DNA from: CBDFGS01 sp965247255
GTDB lineage: Bacteria; Chloroflexota; Dehalococcoidia; Lucifugimonadales; CAUZJF01
Length of the DNA stretch: 64,000 nucleotides
Assembly: GCA_965247255.1 (NCBI GenBank)
Contig: CBDFGS010000012.1
Location: 682,001-746,000 of the forward strand
Direction of reading: 5' to 3'
The position numbers and the translations under genes were made by a program. This document shows positions 24,840-33,670 of this stretch, piece after piece (the first letter of the stretch is position 1; the number at the start of each line of letters is the position of its first letter). The notes beneath the pieces were generated by a model. It worked only from the letters and a program-made list of their open reading frames with translations. It did no database searches and was not told where the DNA came from.

Positions 24840-26084
24840 TTGAAAATCACCGACATCGACATCATCCCCATCCACCCTCGACTCGCCAGCAGGTACGACA
24901 ACGCCGCTGGGCGTGGCCGCATGCTCGCCATCGACCGCCGCCTGGTTTTCAAAGTCCATACCGACAACGGGCTGATCGGATATGGCGACGGTGACTGGCC
25001 GGGACCACCCACTCCACACTCCGAGGTCGAGCCGCTCATCGGTCGAAATCCCTTCGACTTCCTCAACAACGACCTGCCCATGGCTCTGGGCTCAGCCCTC
25101 TACGACGTTATGGGTAAGCACCTGGAGGTCCCCGTATACAAGCTGCTCGGCCAGAAGCTCCGAGACGCCGGCACCGTGGCGGCCTGGACACGGCCGTGCC
25201 CCACGGACGTATTTCAGGGAGAGATCAAGCGGGCTATCGCCGACGGATACACCATCTTCAAGATGCACACCAACCCCAGGTACGACCCCGTCGAACAGGC
25301 CCGCGTGGCGGCGGAGGTAGCTCCGGAAGGGTTCAAGATACACTTCGACTTCAACGGCGGCGGCCGCACACTGGCAGCGGTGCTCCCCCTGGTCAGCCAG
25401 CTCGAAAGGGAGTACCCCATCGTCGGATTCATCGAGGACCCGCTCCCCAAGGAGGATATCGATGGCTGGCGTGGGCTGCGGGAGAAGTCCCGCATACCCA
25501 TCGTTCACGGCGGCCGGCCCGCGCTTGGAGGCCTCCAGGAGATCATGCAGGGCATGGCGGATATCTACATGCTGGGCGGCTCCATCGCGGACGTCATGGG
25601 CCGGGGAATCGCGTGTGGCAGGGCCAACGTCCAGACAATCCTGCAGCTTACCGGCGGCACGCTCATGAAGGCAATGACGCTGCACATAGCCGCCGTCCTG
25701 CCAACAGCTACCGGCCACTCGATCAACCTGGACGACCAGTATGAAGAGGACATTACGACCGAGATGTTCGAGGTTACCGAGGGGTACTCGCGGGTCCCCG
25801 AGGGCCCCGGCCTCGGATTCGAGGTGGACGAAGAGGCCTTGAGGCGGCTGGCCGGCAACGACTTCCTGGTGCCACCGAGGGCTGTGGGTATACTGCGCCT
25901 TCCTGGAGGGCAGAAGGTGTACACCACACGGCGCCCCGACGTCCCGGGGATCACCGGGCGCGAGGAGGGGGCCATCCGCGGTATCGACTTCGAGATGTGG
26001 GAAGAGGACGGCTCGCCTGAATTCGAGCGAATCTACCAGCAGGTGCGCAAAGAGGCGCTGGCGAAGGGCCTTAGGGTGGACTGA
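24840..26084 (+). CDS. Enolase-superfamily protein (mandelate racemase-like) with altered active-site residues
   Basis: A 414-residue protein of the mandelate racemase/muconate lactonizing type. The capping domain is N-terminal and the barrel carries FKMHTNP (a KxH where KxK is common), D in HFDFNGGG, and E in GFIEDPLPKED. The third metal ligand, normally Glu in a GEN-type turn, falls at VHGGRPALGG and appears to be Gly. The His of the Asp-His dyad seems to be replaced near GGTLMKAMTLH. The TTG at 24840 is chosen because AAAGGAG lies just upstream and KITDIDIIPI is the natural beginning. It may be a non-standard lyase or a non-catalytic relative. The alignment was done by eye. Confidence 0.8.
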   Translation: MKITDIDIIPIHPRLASRYDNAAGRGRMLAIDRRLVFKVHTDNGLIGYGDGDWPGPPTPHSEVEPLIGRNPFDFLNNDLPMALGSALYDVMGKHLEVPVYKLLGQKLRDAGTVAAWTRPCPTDVFQGEIKRAIADGYTIFKMHTNPRYDPVEQARVAAEVAPEGFKIHFDFNGGGRTLAAVLPLVSQLEREYPIVGFIEDPLPKEDIDGWRGLREKSRIPIVHGGRPALGGLQEIMQGMADIYMLGGSIADVMGRGIACGRANVQTILQLTGGTLMKAMTLHIAAVLPTATGHSINLDDQYEEDITTEMFEVTEGYSRVPEGPGLGFEVDEEALRRLAGNDFLVPPRAVGILRLPGGQKVYTTRRPDVPGITGREEGAIRGIDFEMWEEDGSPEFERIYQQVRKEALAKGLRVD

Positions 26085-26200
26085 TCGGCCCGGCCGCGGA
26101 GGTATCGCAATGACGGCGGGACGGCGGTCAAGGATGAGTTCATGAAACCCTGACGGCGACGCGCTAGTCTTCGCTGCAAGTCGCGCGAGGAGGCGCCCAA

Positions 26201-26449
26201 ATGGCCAATATTGCCGATGACGCCCACGGTCCCTCGCCCAACACCCCACGCGTTCCCTCGCCGAACACCTTCGTGGGGCCGGTACGTGCTCTCCTCGCCT
26301 CGTCGATAGCTCTCGCAATCCTCACTTCCTGTGGCGCCGCTGACGAGCCCGAGAGAGTCGAGATTATGTCGATCGTCGTCAGCCAGGTAGGCGAGATATT
26401 CCTCGCCGACTACAAGAACAACGTCGTCCACAAGGTCTCGGCGCAATGA
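26201..26449 (+). CDS. Mini-lipoprotein: both ends of an NHL lipoprotein without the propeller
   Basis: An 82-residue protein consisting of a lipoprotein signal (LLASSIALAILTSC, lipobox cysteine 44), the stretch GAADEPE, then the 26-residue tail beginning IMSIVVSQVGEIFLADYKNN. Both pieces closely match the first and last parts of the 436-residue NHL lipoprotein 94 bases downstream; the roughly 330 residues of propeller between them are missing. It reads as an internally deleted duplicate. The reading frame is open with a plausible ATG preceded by CGAGGAGGCG. Whether the product is made is unknown; an exported short lipopeptide is possible. Confidence 0.6.
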   Translation: MANIADDAHGPSPNTPRVPSPNTFVGPVRALLASSIALAILTSCGAADEPERVEIMSIVVSQVGEIFLADYKNNVVHKVSAQ

Positions 26450-26542
26450 ACAACGGACCACCACGGCGAATATGTTAGCCTAGTCTTAGCGGGAACCTGT
26501 TAGTCTAGTCCTACCGGCAGTTCAGGATGAGGAGGCGGACCC

Positions 26543-27853
26543 ATGGCCTACGGCTTCGCTACAGAGAATCATCCCAAATCTCAGCACTGGCCGAAGCTTG
26601 TAGCCGCTTGGTTCGCCTCGGTGGTCCTGGTGGGAGTGCTCACGGCGTGTGGCGCCGCAGATGAGCCTGAGGGAGCCGGGCAGCCTGCCGAGCAACCGGC
26701 CGGCCGGCCAGCGGCCACAGGGGCAAAGCAGGTTGGCCTTGAAGGAGTCACCGCCTATGCTGGGACCGGCGACCCTCGGTTCAGCGGTGACGGCGGGCCG
26801 GCTAGCGAAGCCGGGTTCTTCGCACCCAGGGGCCTCGCCCTGGACGCCGAGGGCAATCTCCTCATCTCCACCGACAACCGCATTCGCAAGATAGATTCCT
26901 CAACCGGTGTCATTACCACCCTGGCCGGAACGGGCCGGAACAGGTACTCAGGCGACGGAGGTCCGGCGGCAGAGGCAACCCTCTCCGAACCTACCGGCAT
27001 CGCCGTAGATGGCGACGGCAACATATACGTAGCGACCCACGCCAGCGGACGGATACGCAAGTTCGAGGCCGCCACAGGCGTGATTACGACGATCGCGGGT
27101 GGCGCCATAAGAGGGTCCATACGCGAAGAGTCCGGCGATGGTGGCCCCGCCACCAAAGCAAACCTGCGGGAGCCCACCCACGTTGCCATCGACGCTGAGG
27201 GCAACGTGTACGCTGTTGCGGAGAATCGCGTCCGAAAGATAGACGCAACCAGCGGCATCATCACCGCCTTTGCCGGCACCGGTAAGAGGGGCCTCGCCGG
27301 CGACGACGGCCCTGCAACCGAGGCCGAGTTGGCTGAGCCCTCGGCCATCGCATTCGACTTCGACGGCAACTTGATCGTCGCCGATACCGAGAACCATCGC
27401 GTCCGCATGGTTGACGGTGCCACCGGGTTCATATCTACGCTGGCTGGCATCGGTAGGCACATGACGTGTGCCGCGTACGATTACGGTGGGCCCTGCGCGG
27501 GGCAGGTAGACGCCGGCAAGGAGGCCACGGGGGCGGGTTACTCGGGGGACGGCGGCCCCGCCACCGCTGCCATGCTAAGTCTTCCCTCAAGCGTCGCTGT
27601 TTCTCCTAACGGCGAGGTGTTCATCACCGAGGGCAGTCTGAGGGTCCGGAAAGTGGACGCCTCCACGGGAATAATCAGCACCGTCGTCACCTCCGGTGCC
27701 GAGGCAACCGCGATATCAGGTCAGGTGCGAGTCCACACCGGTATATTCGGAGAGCTAATTTCCATCGTAGTTAACAACGAGGGTGAGCTCTTCCTGGCCG
27801 ACTACAAGAACAACCTTGTGCACAAAGTCGCGTCGCCGTTGGCCGCCCCATAG
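26543..27853 (+). CDS. NHL-repeat lipoprotein
   Basis: A 436-residue secreted lipoprotein. The signal peptide ends VVLVGVLTACGAADE (lipobox C36). A short proline/alanine linker leads into a propeller of repeats with the pattern AGTGxxxxSGDGGPAxEAxL then GIAVDGDGNIYV, at least five units. The SGDGGPA motif is shared by large families of extracellular NHL proteins of unknown ligand. The ATG at 26543 follows GATGAGGAGGCGG. Directly upstream are two imperfect copies of a 20-base unit (TGTTAGYCTAGTCYTAS type, 26474-26515). The neighbouring mini-lipoprotein is its deleted relative. Confidence 0.85.
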   Translation: MAYGFATENHPKSQHWPKLVAAWFASVVLVGVLTACGAADEPEGAGQPAEQPAGRPAATGAKQVGLEGVTAYAGTGDPRFSGDGGPASEAGFFAPRGLALDAEGNLLISTDNRIRKIDSSTGVITTLAGTGRNRYSGDGGPAAEATLSEPTGIAVDGDGNIYVATHASGRIRKFEAATGVITTIAGGAIRGSIREESGDGGPATKANLREPTHVAIDAEGNVYAVAENRVRKIDATSGIITAFAGTGKRGLAGDDGPATEAELAEPSAIAFDFDGNLIVADTENHRVRMVDGATGFISTLAGIGRHMTCAAYDYGGPCAGQVDAGKEATGAGYSGDGGPATAAMLSLPSSVAVSPNGEVFITEGSLRVRKVDASTGIISTVVTSGAEATAISGQVRVHTGIFGELISIVVNNEGELFLADYKNNLVHKVASPLAAP

Positions 27854-27922
27854 CCGCGGGTCCCACGGCCCCTCCGGCTCCGGGGACGCATCCTCTTCGC
27901 ATGCCCACTCCACCGTCGGCGC

Positions 27923-28263
27923 CACGGCCCACAGCTTGAGTTCCACCAAGGCGCACCCGCGGACTCGTCCATCGTACGAGCGTAGGCGCGAGGTAGTAAA
28001 GCTCACCAGTACTTCGTTACTAGAGTCAGCGTCACGAATGGCAAGCAGACGGCACTTGGAGTCGATTACCTCCTCTCCCTCCATGGGAGAGGATTGAGGT
28101 GAGGGTGAGCCGCCCGCACCGACCCACGGCTTGAGGTCCAACAAGGTGCCACGCGAACCGGCCCATCGTGTTAACTTAGGCGCGAGGTGGTGAGGGCAAG
28201 CAGACGGCACTTGGAGTCGATTATCTCCTCCCCCATGATGGGAGAGGATTGAGGTGAGCGTGA
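27923..28263. repeat. Tandemly duplicated intergenic unit carrying family B hairpins
   Basis: The 490-base gap 27854-28343 has no gene. It contains two copies of one unit: about 27923-28110 and 28116-28263. A 28-base core is identical at 28041-28068 and 28196-28223, and each copy ends in a family B hairpin (TGGGAGAGGATTGAGGTGAG). The first copy is longer by about 40 bases in its centre. Confidence 0.75.
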
Positions 28264-28343
28264 TCCCACCGCACCGACCTAGCTCAGGTCACAGCGCTCA
28301 TCTGCGCAATCAGTACCAGAATCGCTTGAGAGGAGCGTAGAAA

Positions 28344-29306
28344 ATGCCAGCGGTGCAAGTAGACGACACATCGGCCCTCCCTCGAATCGCTTCCATAGAC
28401 GCCAAAGAAGCGAGTGAGCGGCGCGCCGTAACCGTGTCGAATGCACCGAGAATGCTGGAGGGCGCGGGCTTCGAGGTCCGCAGGGCGTTCGCCGAAATCG
28501 ATCTCCGGCTAGCCGACCCCTTCATCCTCTTGGACCATATGGGCGCTGTCGAGTACGCTCCCGGCGAGGCCAAGGGCGCGCCGGACCATCCCCATCGCGG
28601 CTTCGAGACCGTCACCTACATGATGGACGGCAAGCTCGAGCACCGCGACTCGAATGGCGGCGGCGGCCTGATCACCGACGGCGCGACCCAGTGGATGACG
28701 GCGGGCGCCGGCATCGTGCATTCGGAGATGCCCCCTGAGGACATCGTCGCCAAGGGCGGTCTGTTCCACGGCGTGCAGCTGTGGGTAAACTTGCCCCGCA
28801 CCGCTAAGTGGACCCCGCCTCAGTACCAGGACCTCGACGCCGACAAGGCCGTCCTGCTCGCCTCCGACGACGGAGGCGCGTTGGTCCGCCTTATCGCCGG
28901 AGACCTGGCGAAACACACCGGACCGGGAAGCACTCACACCCCCATCGCATACGCGCACGCCAGCGTCAGCCCCGGGGCACGCCTGCAAGTTCCATGGCGG
29001 GCGGACTTCAACGCCCTCATCTACGTGCTTTCGGGTCATGGGGCGGTCGGTCCCGACCGCCGCCCTATCGGCGAGGGCCAGCTGGCGGTTATGGGAGAGG
29101 GGGATGTGGTCACCATCTTCGGCGATGCCAGGCAAGAGAGCCGTTCGCCGTCGCTGGAGCTGCTTCTGCTGGGCGGAAGCCCCATCGGTGAGCCTATTGC
29201 GTGGCATGGCCCCTTCGTGATGAACACGCGCGAGGAGATCATCCAGGCGATCGAAGACTACCAGGCTGGCCGGATGGGTCGCATCCCCGCGAAACAGGCC
29301 GACTGA
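28344..29306 (+). CDS. Pirin family protein
   Basis: A 320-residue bicupin of the pirin family. The metal-binding histidines occur in DHPHRGFETVTYM (about residues 80-92) and HSEMP (about 129), and the family pattern GAGIVHSE is present. Bacterial pirins bind iron; some are quercetin dioxygenases and others regulate central metabolism, and the sequence does not tell which. Both cupin halves are complete. The ATG at 28344 follows GAGGAGCGTAGAAA. The gene follows the duplicated intergenic unit and is 27 bases upstream of a 449-residue protein of unknown function, probably in one transcript. Confidence 0.9.
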   Translation: MPAVQVDDTSALPRIASIDAKEASERRAVTVSNAPRMLEGAGFEVRRAFAEIDLRLADPFILLDHMGAVEYAPGEAKGAPDHPHRGFETVTYMMDGKLEHRDSNGGGGLITDGATQWMTAGAGIVHSEMPPEDIVAKGGLFHGVQLWVNLPRTAKWTPPQYQDLDADKAVLLASDDGGALVRLIAGDLAKHTGPGSTHTPIAYAHASVSPGARLQVPWRADFNALIYVLSGHGAVGPDRRPIGEGQLAVMGEGDVVTIFGDARQESRSPSLELLLLGGSPIGEPIAWHGPFVMNTREEIIQAIEDYQAGRMGRIPAKQAD

Positions 29307-29333
29307 GCGACCCTGCGACAGGAATAAGAAGCT

Positions 29334-30683
29334 GTGACCTCGCGTGACAAGACGTTAGCCGCCGCTGGTCGGCTCGGATTCGACCCGGATACCGACCAGT
29401 TTGAGCCGTTCCTGACGCACCTGGCGCCCGACCAGGCGCAGAGTCGCTTCGAACGCCTGGCCGAGTTCAAGAAAGAGCTCAACACCTACAACGCCGACGG
29501 CTTGATACTCACCCCATTTATCGCAGGGTATCTGTCTGAAGGGCCGGATTTCGAGGAGCGGCTGCGAGAGATCATCCGGCTGCGGACCGAGACCCGGGAG
29601 GGCCGGTTCGATTCCGACAACCCGCTGCAACGGGACCTCGAGTTCCCGAAGTTCCGGTGGAAGAACACCAAGCTCGGATTAGGCCCTAGGTCCATCGAGG
29701 AGCTATACCTCGAGTTCACCCGCCTCCAGTGGTTGCCGCCCCCTCAGGAGCGGGAAGCCATTCTCAGCGGTGAGCATATCGCGGAGCTCGAACGGGCCGC
29801 GTTCGAAGCGAAGGGGCTACTCGATTTCCTGAGGGAGTTTAGGGCCGCGACCTCTCGGCCGATCGTCGTGGTCGGGAACGACCGCTACGGCAGGCAGTGG
29901 GCCGTCGAGCCACTGGAAGAGCTCCTCCAAGGCGACTTCACGCTCCGGTACGACCGCGTTCCTTCACACGCCTCGATGCGGCTGACAGTCTCGACCACGG
30001 CCGACACGCCCAAATCGGTCTTCCCAAGGGACTTCGTACGACATCTAGGCAGCGAGATGCCCCATGTAGTCGTCGTGGACGGCTGCAACATGCCGCGGAA
30101 AGAGTACATGATGAGATTCTCGCGGGCACAGAGAAGCTACGCCAACTGGTTCCTGGTGTTCAATGACCTGCGGGCAAACGGCCACCCCTCGGCCTACCAG
30201 GACCGGATGCTCTTCGACCGAGAGCACCTGGCCGCGCTCAGGAAATGGCACGATTTCGTCGCTGTCAGGGACCAGATGCGGGAGGGGGTCGCTCCCGGCC
30301 CTACCTACACACTCACGGTGTGGGCGCCGGAGCCTACGAAAAAAACGCTGCTTGGCGACGTGGAGGTTCTCAGCCCTCCTCTCGACCTGTCGACGAGTAC
30401 GCCCATGGCCGTCTTCGCGAATCCCATCGTCTACCGTACCGATCTCGAATTTGAGGGCCGAGCGACAAGGCCCGTCCACGATGGGCTTCCAGACTACCTC
30501 AGAAACACAGCCCCTTACTACTTCGATGGCCCGGAGAAGTTTGTGAAAGAGACGCTGGCGCTTGGCTTCGGCCCGCACGGTTTCGAGACCCGGGTAGAGG
30601 GTCCAACCACGGAGAGCTTCGTCGCCGAGCTTCAGCGCCGGATCAAGAACGGTGTCAACCAGCTGGTCGCGGAGCAGCAATAG
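29334..30683 (+). CDS. Protein of unknown function, 449 residues
   Basis: I do not recognise a family. The protein is soluble, acidic-basic mixed, with no signal or membrane segment. The N-terminal 180 residues look helical; a central region has two hydrophobic beta strands in a Rossmann-like setting (RPIVVVGNDRYGRQW about 178-192 and HVVVVDGCNMPRKEY about 243-257), distantly like a phosphoribosyltransferase-type core. The C-terminal part includes a LTVWAPEP strand and a FANPIVYRT segment. The start is GTG at 29334 after CAGGAATAAG. It follows pirin by 27 bases and ends 200 bases before the convergent WG-methyltransferase operon. Codon use is like its neighbours. Confidence 0.75.
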   Translation: MTSRDKTLAAAGRLGFDPDTDQFEPFLTHLAPDQAQSRFERLAEFKKELNTYNADGLILTPFIAGYLSEGPDFEERLREIIRLRTETREGRFDSDNPLQRDLEFPKFRWKNTKLGLGPRSIEELYLEFTRLQWLPPPQEREAILSGEHIAELERAAFEAKGLLDFLREFRAATSRPIVVVGNDRYGRQWAVEPLEELLQGDFTLRYDRVPSHASMRLTVSTTADTPKSVFPRDFVRHLGSEMPHVVVVDGCNMPRKEYMMRFSRAQRSYANWFLVFNDLRANGHPSAYQDRMLFDREHLAALRKWHDFVAVRDQMREGVAPGPTYTLTVWAPEPTKKTLLGDVEVLSPPLDLSTSTPMAVFANPIVYRTDLEFEGRATRPVHDGLPDYLRNTAPYYFDGPEKFVKETLALGFGPHGFETRVEGPTTESFVAELQRRIKNGVNQLVAEQQ

Positions 30684-30734
30684 ACGCGGAGCAACAGCAT
30701 GCGCGTGGCGCGCCGAGCGCCCCTATGAACGCCC

Positions 30735-30758
30735 GTTCGTGGTGAGCCTGTCGAACCA
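30735..30758. repeat. Dispersed repeat family E, palindromic variant
   Basis: GTTCGTGGTGAGCCTG followed by TCGAAC forms an inverted repeat between two convergent genes, where it could act as a terminator. A half copy (GTTCGTGGTGAGC) is at 22607-22619. Confidence 0.55.
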
Positions 30759-30886
30759 CCCCGACCAGCCGTCCACCCACTCGTTGAAGGGTTCCTCACA
30801 GTACCCACAGTCATACGATGCCAGCCTGGTTGCCACGAACCACGCACTCTCATCCGTAATCCGGCGCGTCGACGAGCATGATCGCC

Positions 30887-32584
30887 TTAGTCCACCGCCT
30901 TAGCGGCTATCAGAACGGAGTTGACGGCCGGTGTGTCGCGGACCTCAAGCAGCTCGAACCCCGCGGCTCCAAGCAGCGCCTTGAAGTCGTTGAGAGACCT
31001 CTCGCCGCTGCCGGTCATCACCAACATGTTCAGGTCGAGAAGGCCCCCATTACCGGTCTCGTCGTCCAGCACCATCTCGACGATGTAGAGGCGGCCAGCG
31101 TCGGCCAGCGCCTCTCCCGCATGGCGAAGTATCCAGGTTGCTTCTTCGTCGGGCCAGTCGTGCAGGACCCTGGCCAAGACGACAGCATCCCCGCTTGTCG
31201 GCCAGGGCGAGAACAGATTAGCCGAGACGGTCCGCATTCTCCACTCCAGGTCGGATGGCACCTTAACTAGCTCAACCACCTCGGGGCGGTCGAGCAGTAA
31301 CCCGGTCAAGCTTGGATTCCTGCGCAGCACGTACACAAGGAGTTCACCGAGGCCGCCTCCGGCGTCGATTACCCGCGAGTGGATCGAGAAATCGACCACG
31401 TTTGGAAGGGAATCGTAGTCACGCTTTGCGTAGGCTGACATAGCCGCGTGATAGCTGGAGAGCCTCTCGGGCCGTGAAGCCACCCATTCGAAGTAACGCT
31501 GGCCGAACATCTTTTCGAAAGCGGCGTTGCCTGAGACCAATGCAGACACGAGGCCGGTCCAGGCTTCGTAGTGTTCCGTACCCCATAGGTCCGCCGCCGC
31601 CGCAAAAGACGGCTCCGACTTCGACGATAGTAAGCTTCCAAGCTCGGCGGCGTACCAGCGTCCGCCTTCCTCTCGCCTGACGATACCAAGCTCCAGGAGC
31701 GCTCTCAGCAGCCTGCGACCGCTGGACGTCGCCAGGCCCAGCTTGCTTTCCAGGTCGTAGGCGGTGGCGGGCAGGAGGTCGATCACTCCCAACTCGACCG
31801 CAGCCCGGATGGTCTGCGTTCTCCAGAACCCGACCATATGCCCCGACAGCGTATCGACGTGGTCAGCTGTGGGAGACCGCAACTGGCCGACAGTCTCACC
31901 CATCTCGTTGACCACCTCTAGAGCGCCGTCGAAGCCCTCAACCCGGGCCTGCCCGTTGTAGAAGGGTTCTATCGACTTGAATCGCCGATCGTACAGCGGA
32001 CCACCGTCCATACTCACGTGGTGCCAGCCCGCCCTGTCCTCCGCTAAGGCACGACCCTTGTGGTACACGTCGAGATTGACGAACCATACCCCGTGCAGAA
32101 GCTCGCCTCGAAGATCGATGTGGCTGTGCAGGCCATCCTCACCCTGGACAACCGCGTAGCCGTCCCGATAGTCTCCCACGTACTTGTATTGCGCGGTGTA
32201 TACCTCGTCTCCTTCCAGGTCGATGTGCGAGTATGTGCCGTCGCGATGTCTTACAGGGCAACGGCCTTCCTGGAAGTTACCGCACCAGGCGTACTTGACC
32301 TGAGAGAACCGCTTTCCGTCCGGCAGGACGTGGGACCATCCATCGGAAGTCTCGACGGCCGCTCGTCCGTCGTAGAAGCCGAATGTGCGTCTGAATCTGC
32401 GCCGGTAAGCTGGCGCGCCGTTGGAGTAGATGTGGTAGGCGCCGCTCCCATCACGCACCGGGGCCATTCCGGGCTCGTGGAACTGCAAGACTTCGTCGAA
32501 CCGGCTACCGTAGGCCGGGAGCCCGTCGCGAAGGTGGTGCGTCCGGTCGGGAGCCACCGTCAGCGACCGCCAATCGGAGGTCAC
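30887..32584 (-). CDS. WG-repeat / O-methyltransferase fusion protein
   Basis: A 565-residue two-part protein. Residues 15-225 hold six repeats of about 35 residues related to WG/KWG repeats, for example VGDYRDGYAVVQGEDGLHSH and FYNGQARVEGFDGALEVVN. Residues 230-560 form a SAM-dependent methyltransferase of the acetylserotonin/hydroxyneurosporene type: a winged-helix dimerisation domain (FWRTQTIRAAVELGVIDLLP), the SAM loop VIDAGGGLGELL, and a catalytic-region HDWPDEEA. The GTG at 32584 overlaps the stop of the radical SAM gene as GTGA, so translation is coupled. The repeats may bind a peptide or polymer substrate; this is inference. The substrate is unknown. It is the last gene of its operon. 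Confidence 0.8.
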   Translation of the reverse strand: MTSDWRSLTVAPDRTHHLRDGLPAYGSRFDEVLQFHEPGMAPVRDGSGAYHIYSNGAPAYRRRFRRTFGFYDGRAAVETSDGWSHVLPDGKRFSQVKYAWCGNFQEGRCPVRHRDGTYSHIDLEGDEVYTAQYKYVGDYRDGYAVVQGEDGLHSHIDLRGELLHGVWFVNLDVYHKGRALAEDRAGWHHVSMDGGPLYDRRFKSIEPFYNGQARVEGFDGALEVVNEMGETVGQLRSPTADHVDTLSGHMVGFWRTQTIRAAVELGVIDLLPATAYDLESKLGLATSSGRRLLRALLELGIVRREEGGRWYAAELGSLLSSKSEPSFAAAADLWGTEHYEAWTGLVSALVSGNAAFEKMFGQRYFEWVASRPERLSSYHAAMSAYAKRDYDSLPNVVDFSIHSRVIDAGGGLGELLVYVLRRNPSLTGLLLDRPEVVELVKVPSDLEWRMRTVSANLFSPWPTSGDAVVLARVLHDWPDEEATWILRHAGEALADAGRLYIVEMVLDDETGNGGLLDLNMLVMTGSGERSLNDFKALLGAAGFELLEVRDTPAVNSVLIAAKAVD

Positions 32585-33654
32585 TTTCCGGCCGGGCGGC
32601 GCATGTTGCAGCCCTTGCAAAGCGGGCGCTCCGTGTAGGACTCGGTGAGTGCCCGGTAGTCTTCGCTTTCCCAGATGGCGTGCATCGATGTCTCGTGCAG
32701 GTTTCCGAAATCGCCCAAGGTTCGTCGCAGTGCATCAGGAGCACAGCAGGGATTGAACCGGCCCTCCGCACTGACCCACGCCTCCTGGCGGAGGAACGGG
32801 CACACGGCATCGGGGGCAATCTCCTCCACCGCGGAGTCCTCAAGGGGAAAGATATTCTCCAGTAGGACCTGTGAGCCGTTCGGCAACCGGTGAGCATCCG
32901 CGGCCTCCAGCGTCCTGCGCACAGCGTCGTTCCAGCGGGTGATGGCCTCAGCACTGCGGCGCATGGATTGGCGGCGCATCTCGTCGAAGTGGACCCACAG
33001 GTGGTGGCCCTTTACACGATCGACTCCCAGCCGGGCCGCCAGCTTGACGATATCTGGGAGCTCATGGATATTGGACTCCATGAAGGTGAGTTGAAACGTC
33101 ACGCGACATCTGTTCCCGCCGACGGCCTCGTGGGTGTCGCGGACCTGGATGAACGTCCTGACGTTTTCCAGCACCTCTTCCCACCTGCTGCCCAGCATGA
33201 CGGCCTCTTGGGTCTCTTTGCGGGCGCCGTTCCAGGAGATCTTCACGTCGGAGCCTACTGGTACTATTCGCTCAGCCCATGCTCGCGCACCCAGTCGAGG
33301 GAAGGTGCCGTTGGTGGTCAGGTTCAGCTTGACCGAATACTGACGGCATAGGTCAATGATCTCCTCGAAGTGCCGGTATAGCAGCGGCTCGCCCATGGTG
33401 GATGGGATAATCTCCCTGAGCGGGGTACCTCGTGACTCTTCCATGATCCTTCTGATAAGAGGTATGCCCATGCGCCGCTTCGGCCGTCCGTCCGCGCGCC
33501 GCGTGAGTTGCAGGTCGCTGTAGGGCGAGTGCTCTTCACACATGACACAGCGGAGATTACAGTCGTCCGGGTTTGTGTCGAAGGTGATCCGCCACGGACC
33601 CGGCCTGCGCGCGGCTAAGGTGCCCCGGCTAGTCTCCGCTCTCGTGGTGTTCAT
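32581..33654 (-). CDS. Radical SAM protein with SPASM-like C-terminal cysteines
   Basis: A 357-residue radical SAM enzyme. The cluster motif is C32-NLR-C36-VM-C39, followed by a canonical barrel (GEPLLYRHFEEII, LTTNGTFP, DVKISWNG). The C-terminal region has extra cysteines in CPFLRQEAWVSAEGRFNPCC and LCKGC, as in SPASM domains that bind auxiliary clusters in peptide- or sugar-modifying enzymes. The ATG at 33654 is 16 bases after the glycosyltransferase stop; upstream in-frame codons would run into that gene. Downstream it is coupled to the WG-methyltransferase. A function in modifying a peptide or carbohydrate is likely but unproven. Confidence 0.85.
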   Translation of the reverse strand: MNTTRAETSRGTLAARRPGPWRITFDTNPDDCNLRCVMCEEHSPYSDLQLTRRADGRPKRRMGIPLIRRIMEESRGTPLREIIPSTMGEPLLYRHFEEIIDLCRQYSVKLNLTTNGTFPRLGARAWAERIVPVGSDVKISWNGARKETQEAVMLGSRWEEVLENVRTFIQVRDTHEAVGGNRCRVTFQLTFMESNIHELPDIVKLAARLGVDRVKGHHLWVHFDEMRRQSMRRSAEAITRWNDAVRRTLEAADAHRLPNGSQVLLENIFPLEDSAVEEIAPDAVCPFLRQEAWVSAEGRFNPCCAPDALRRTLGDFGNLHETSMHAIWESEDYRALTESYTERPLCKGCNMRRPAGK

Positions 33655-33670
33655 GGCAATCTGTCGTAGT

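Noticed and set aside
25092..26318. A 408-codon minus-strand frame opposite the enolase-superfamily gene
   Set aside because: It lies antisense to a gene with clear family motifs and has an arginine/leucine-rich composition typical of GC-rich complementary frames.
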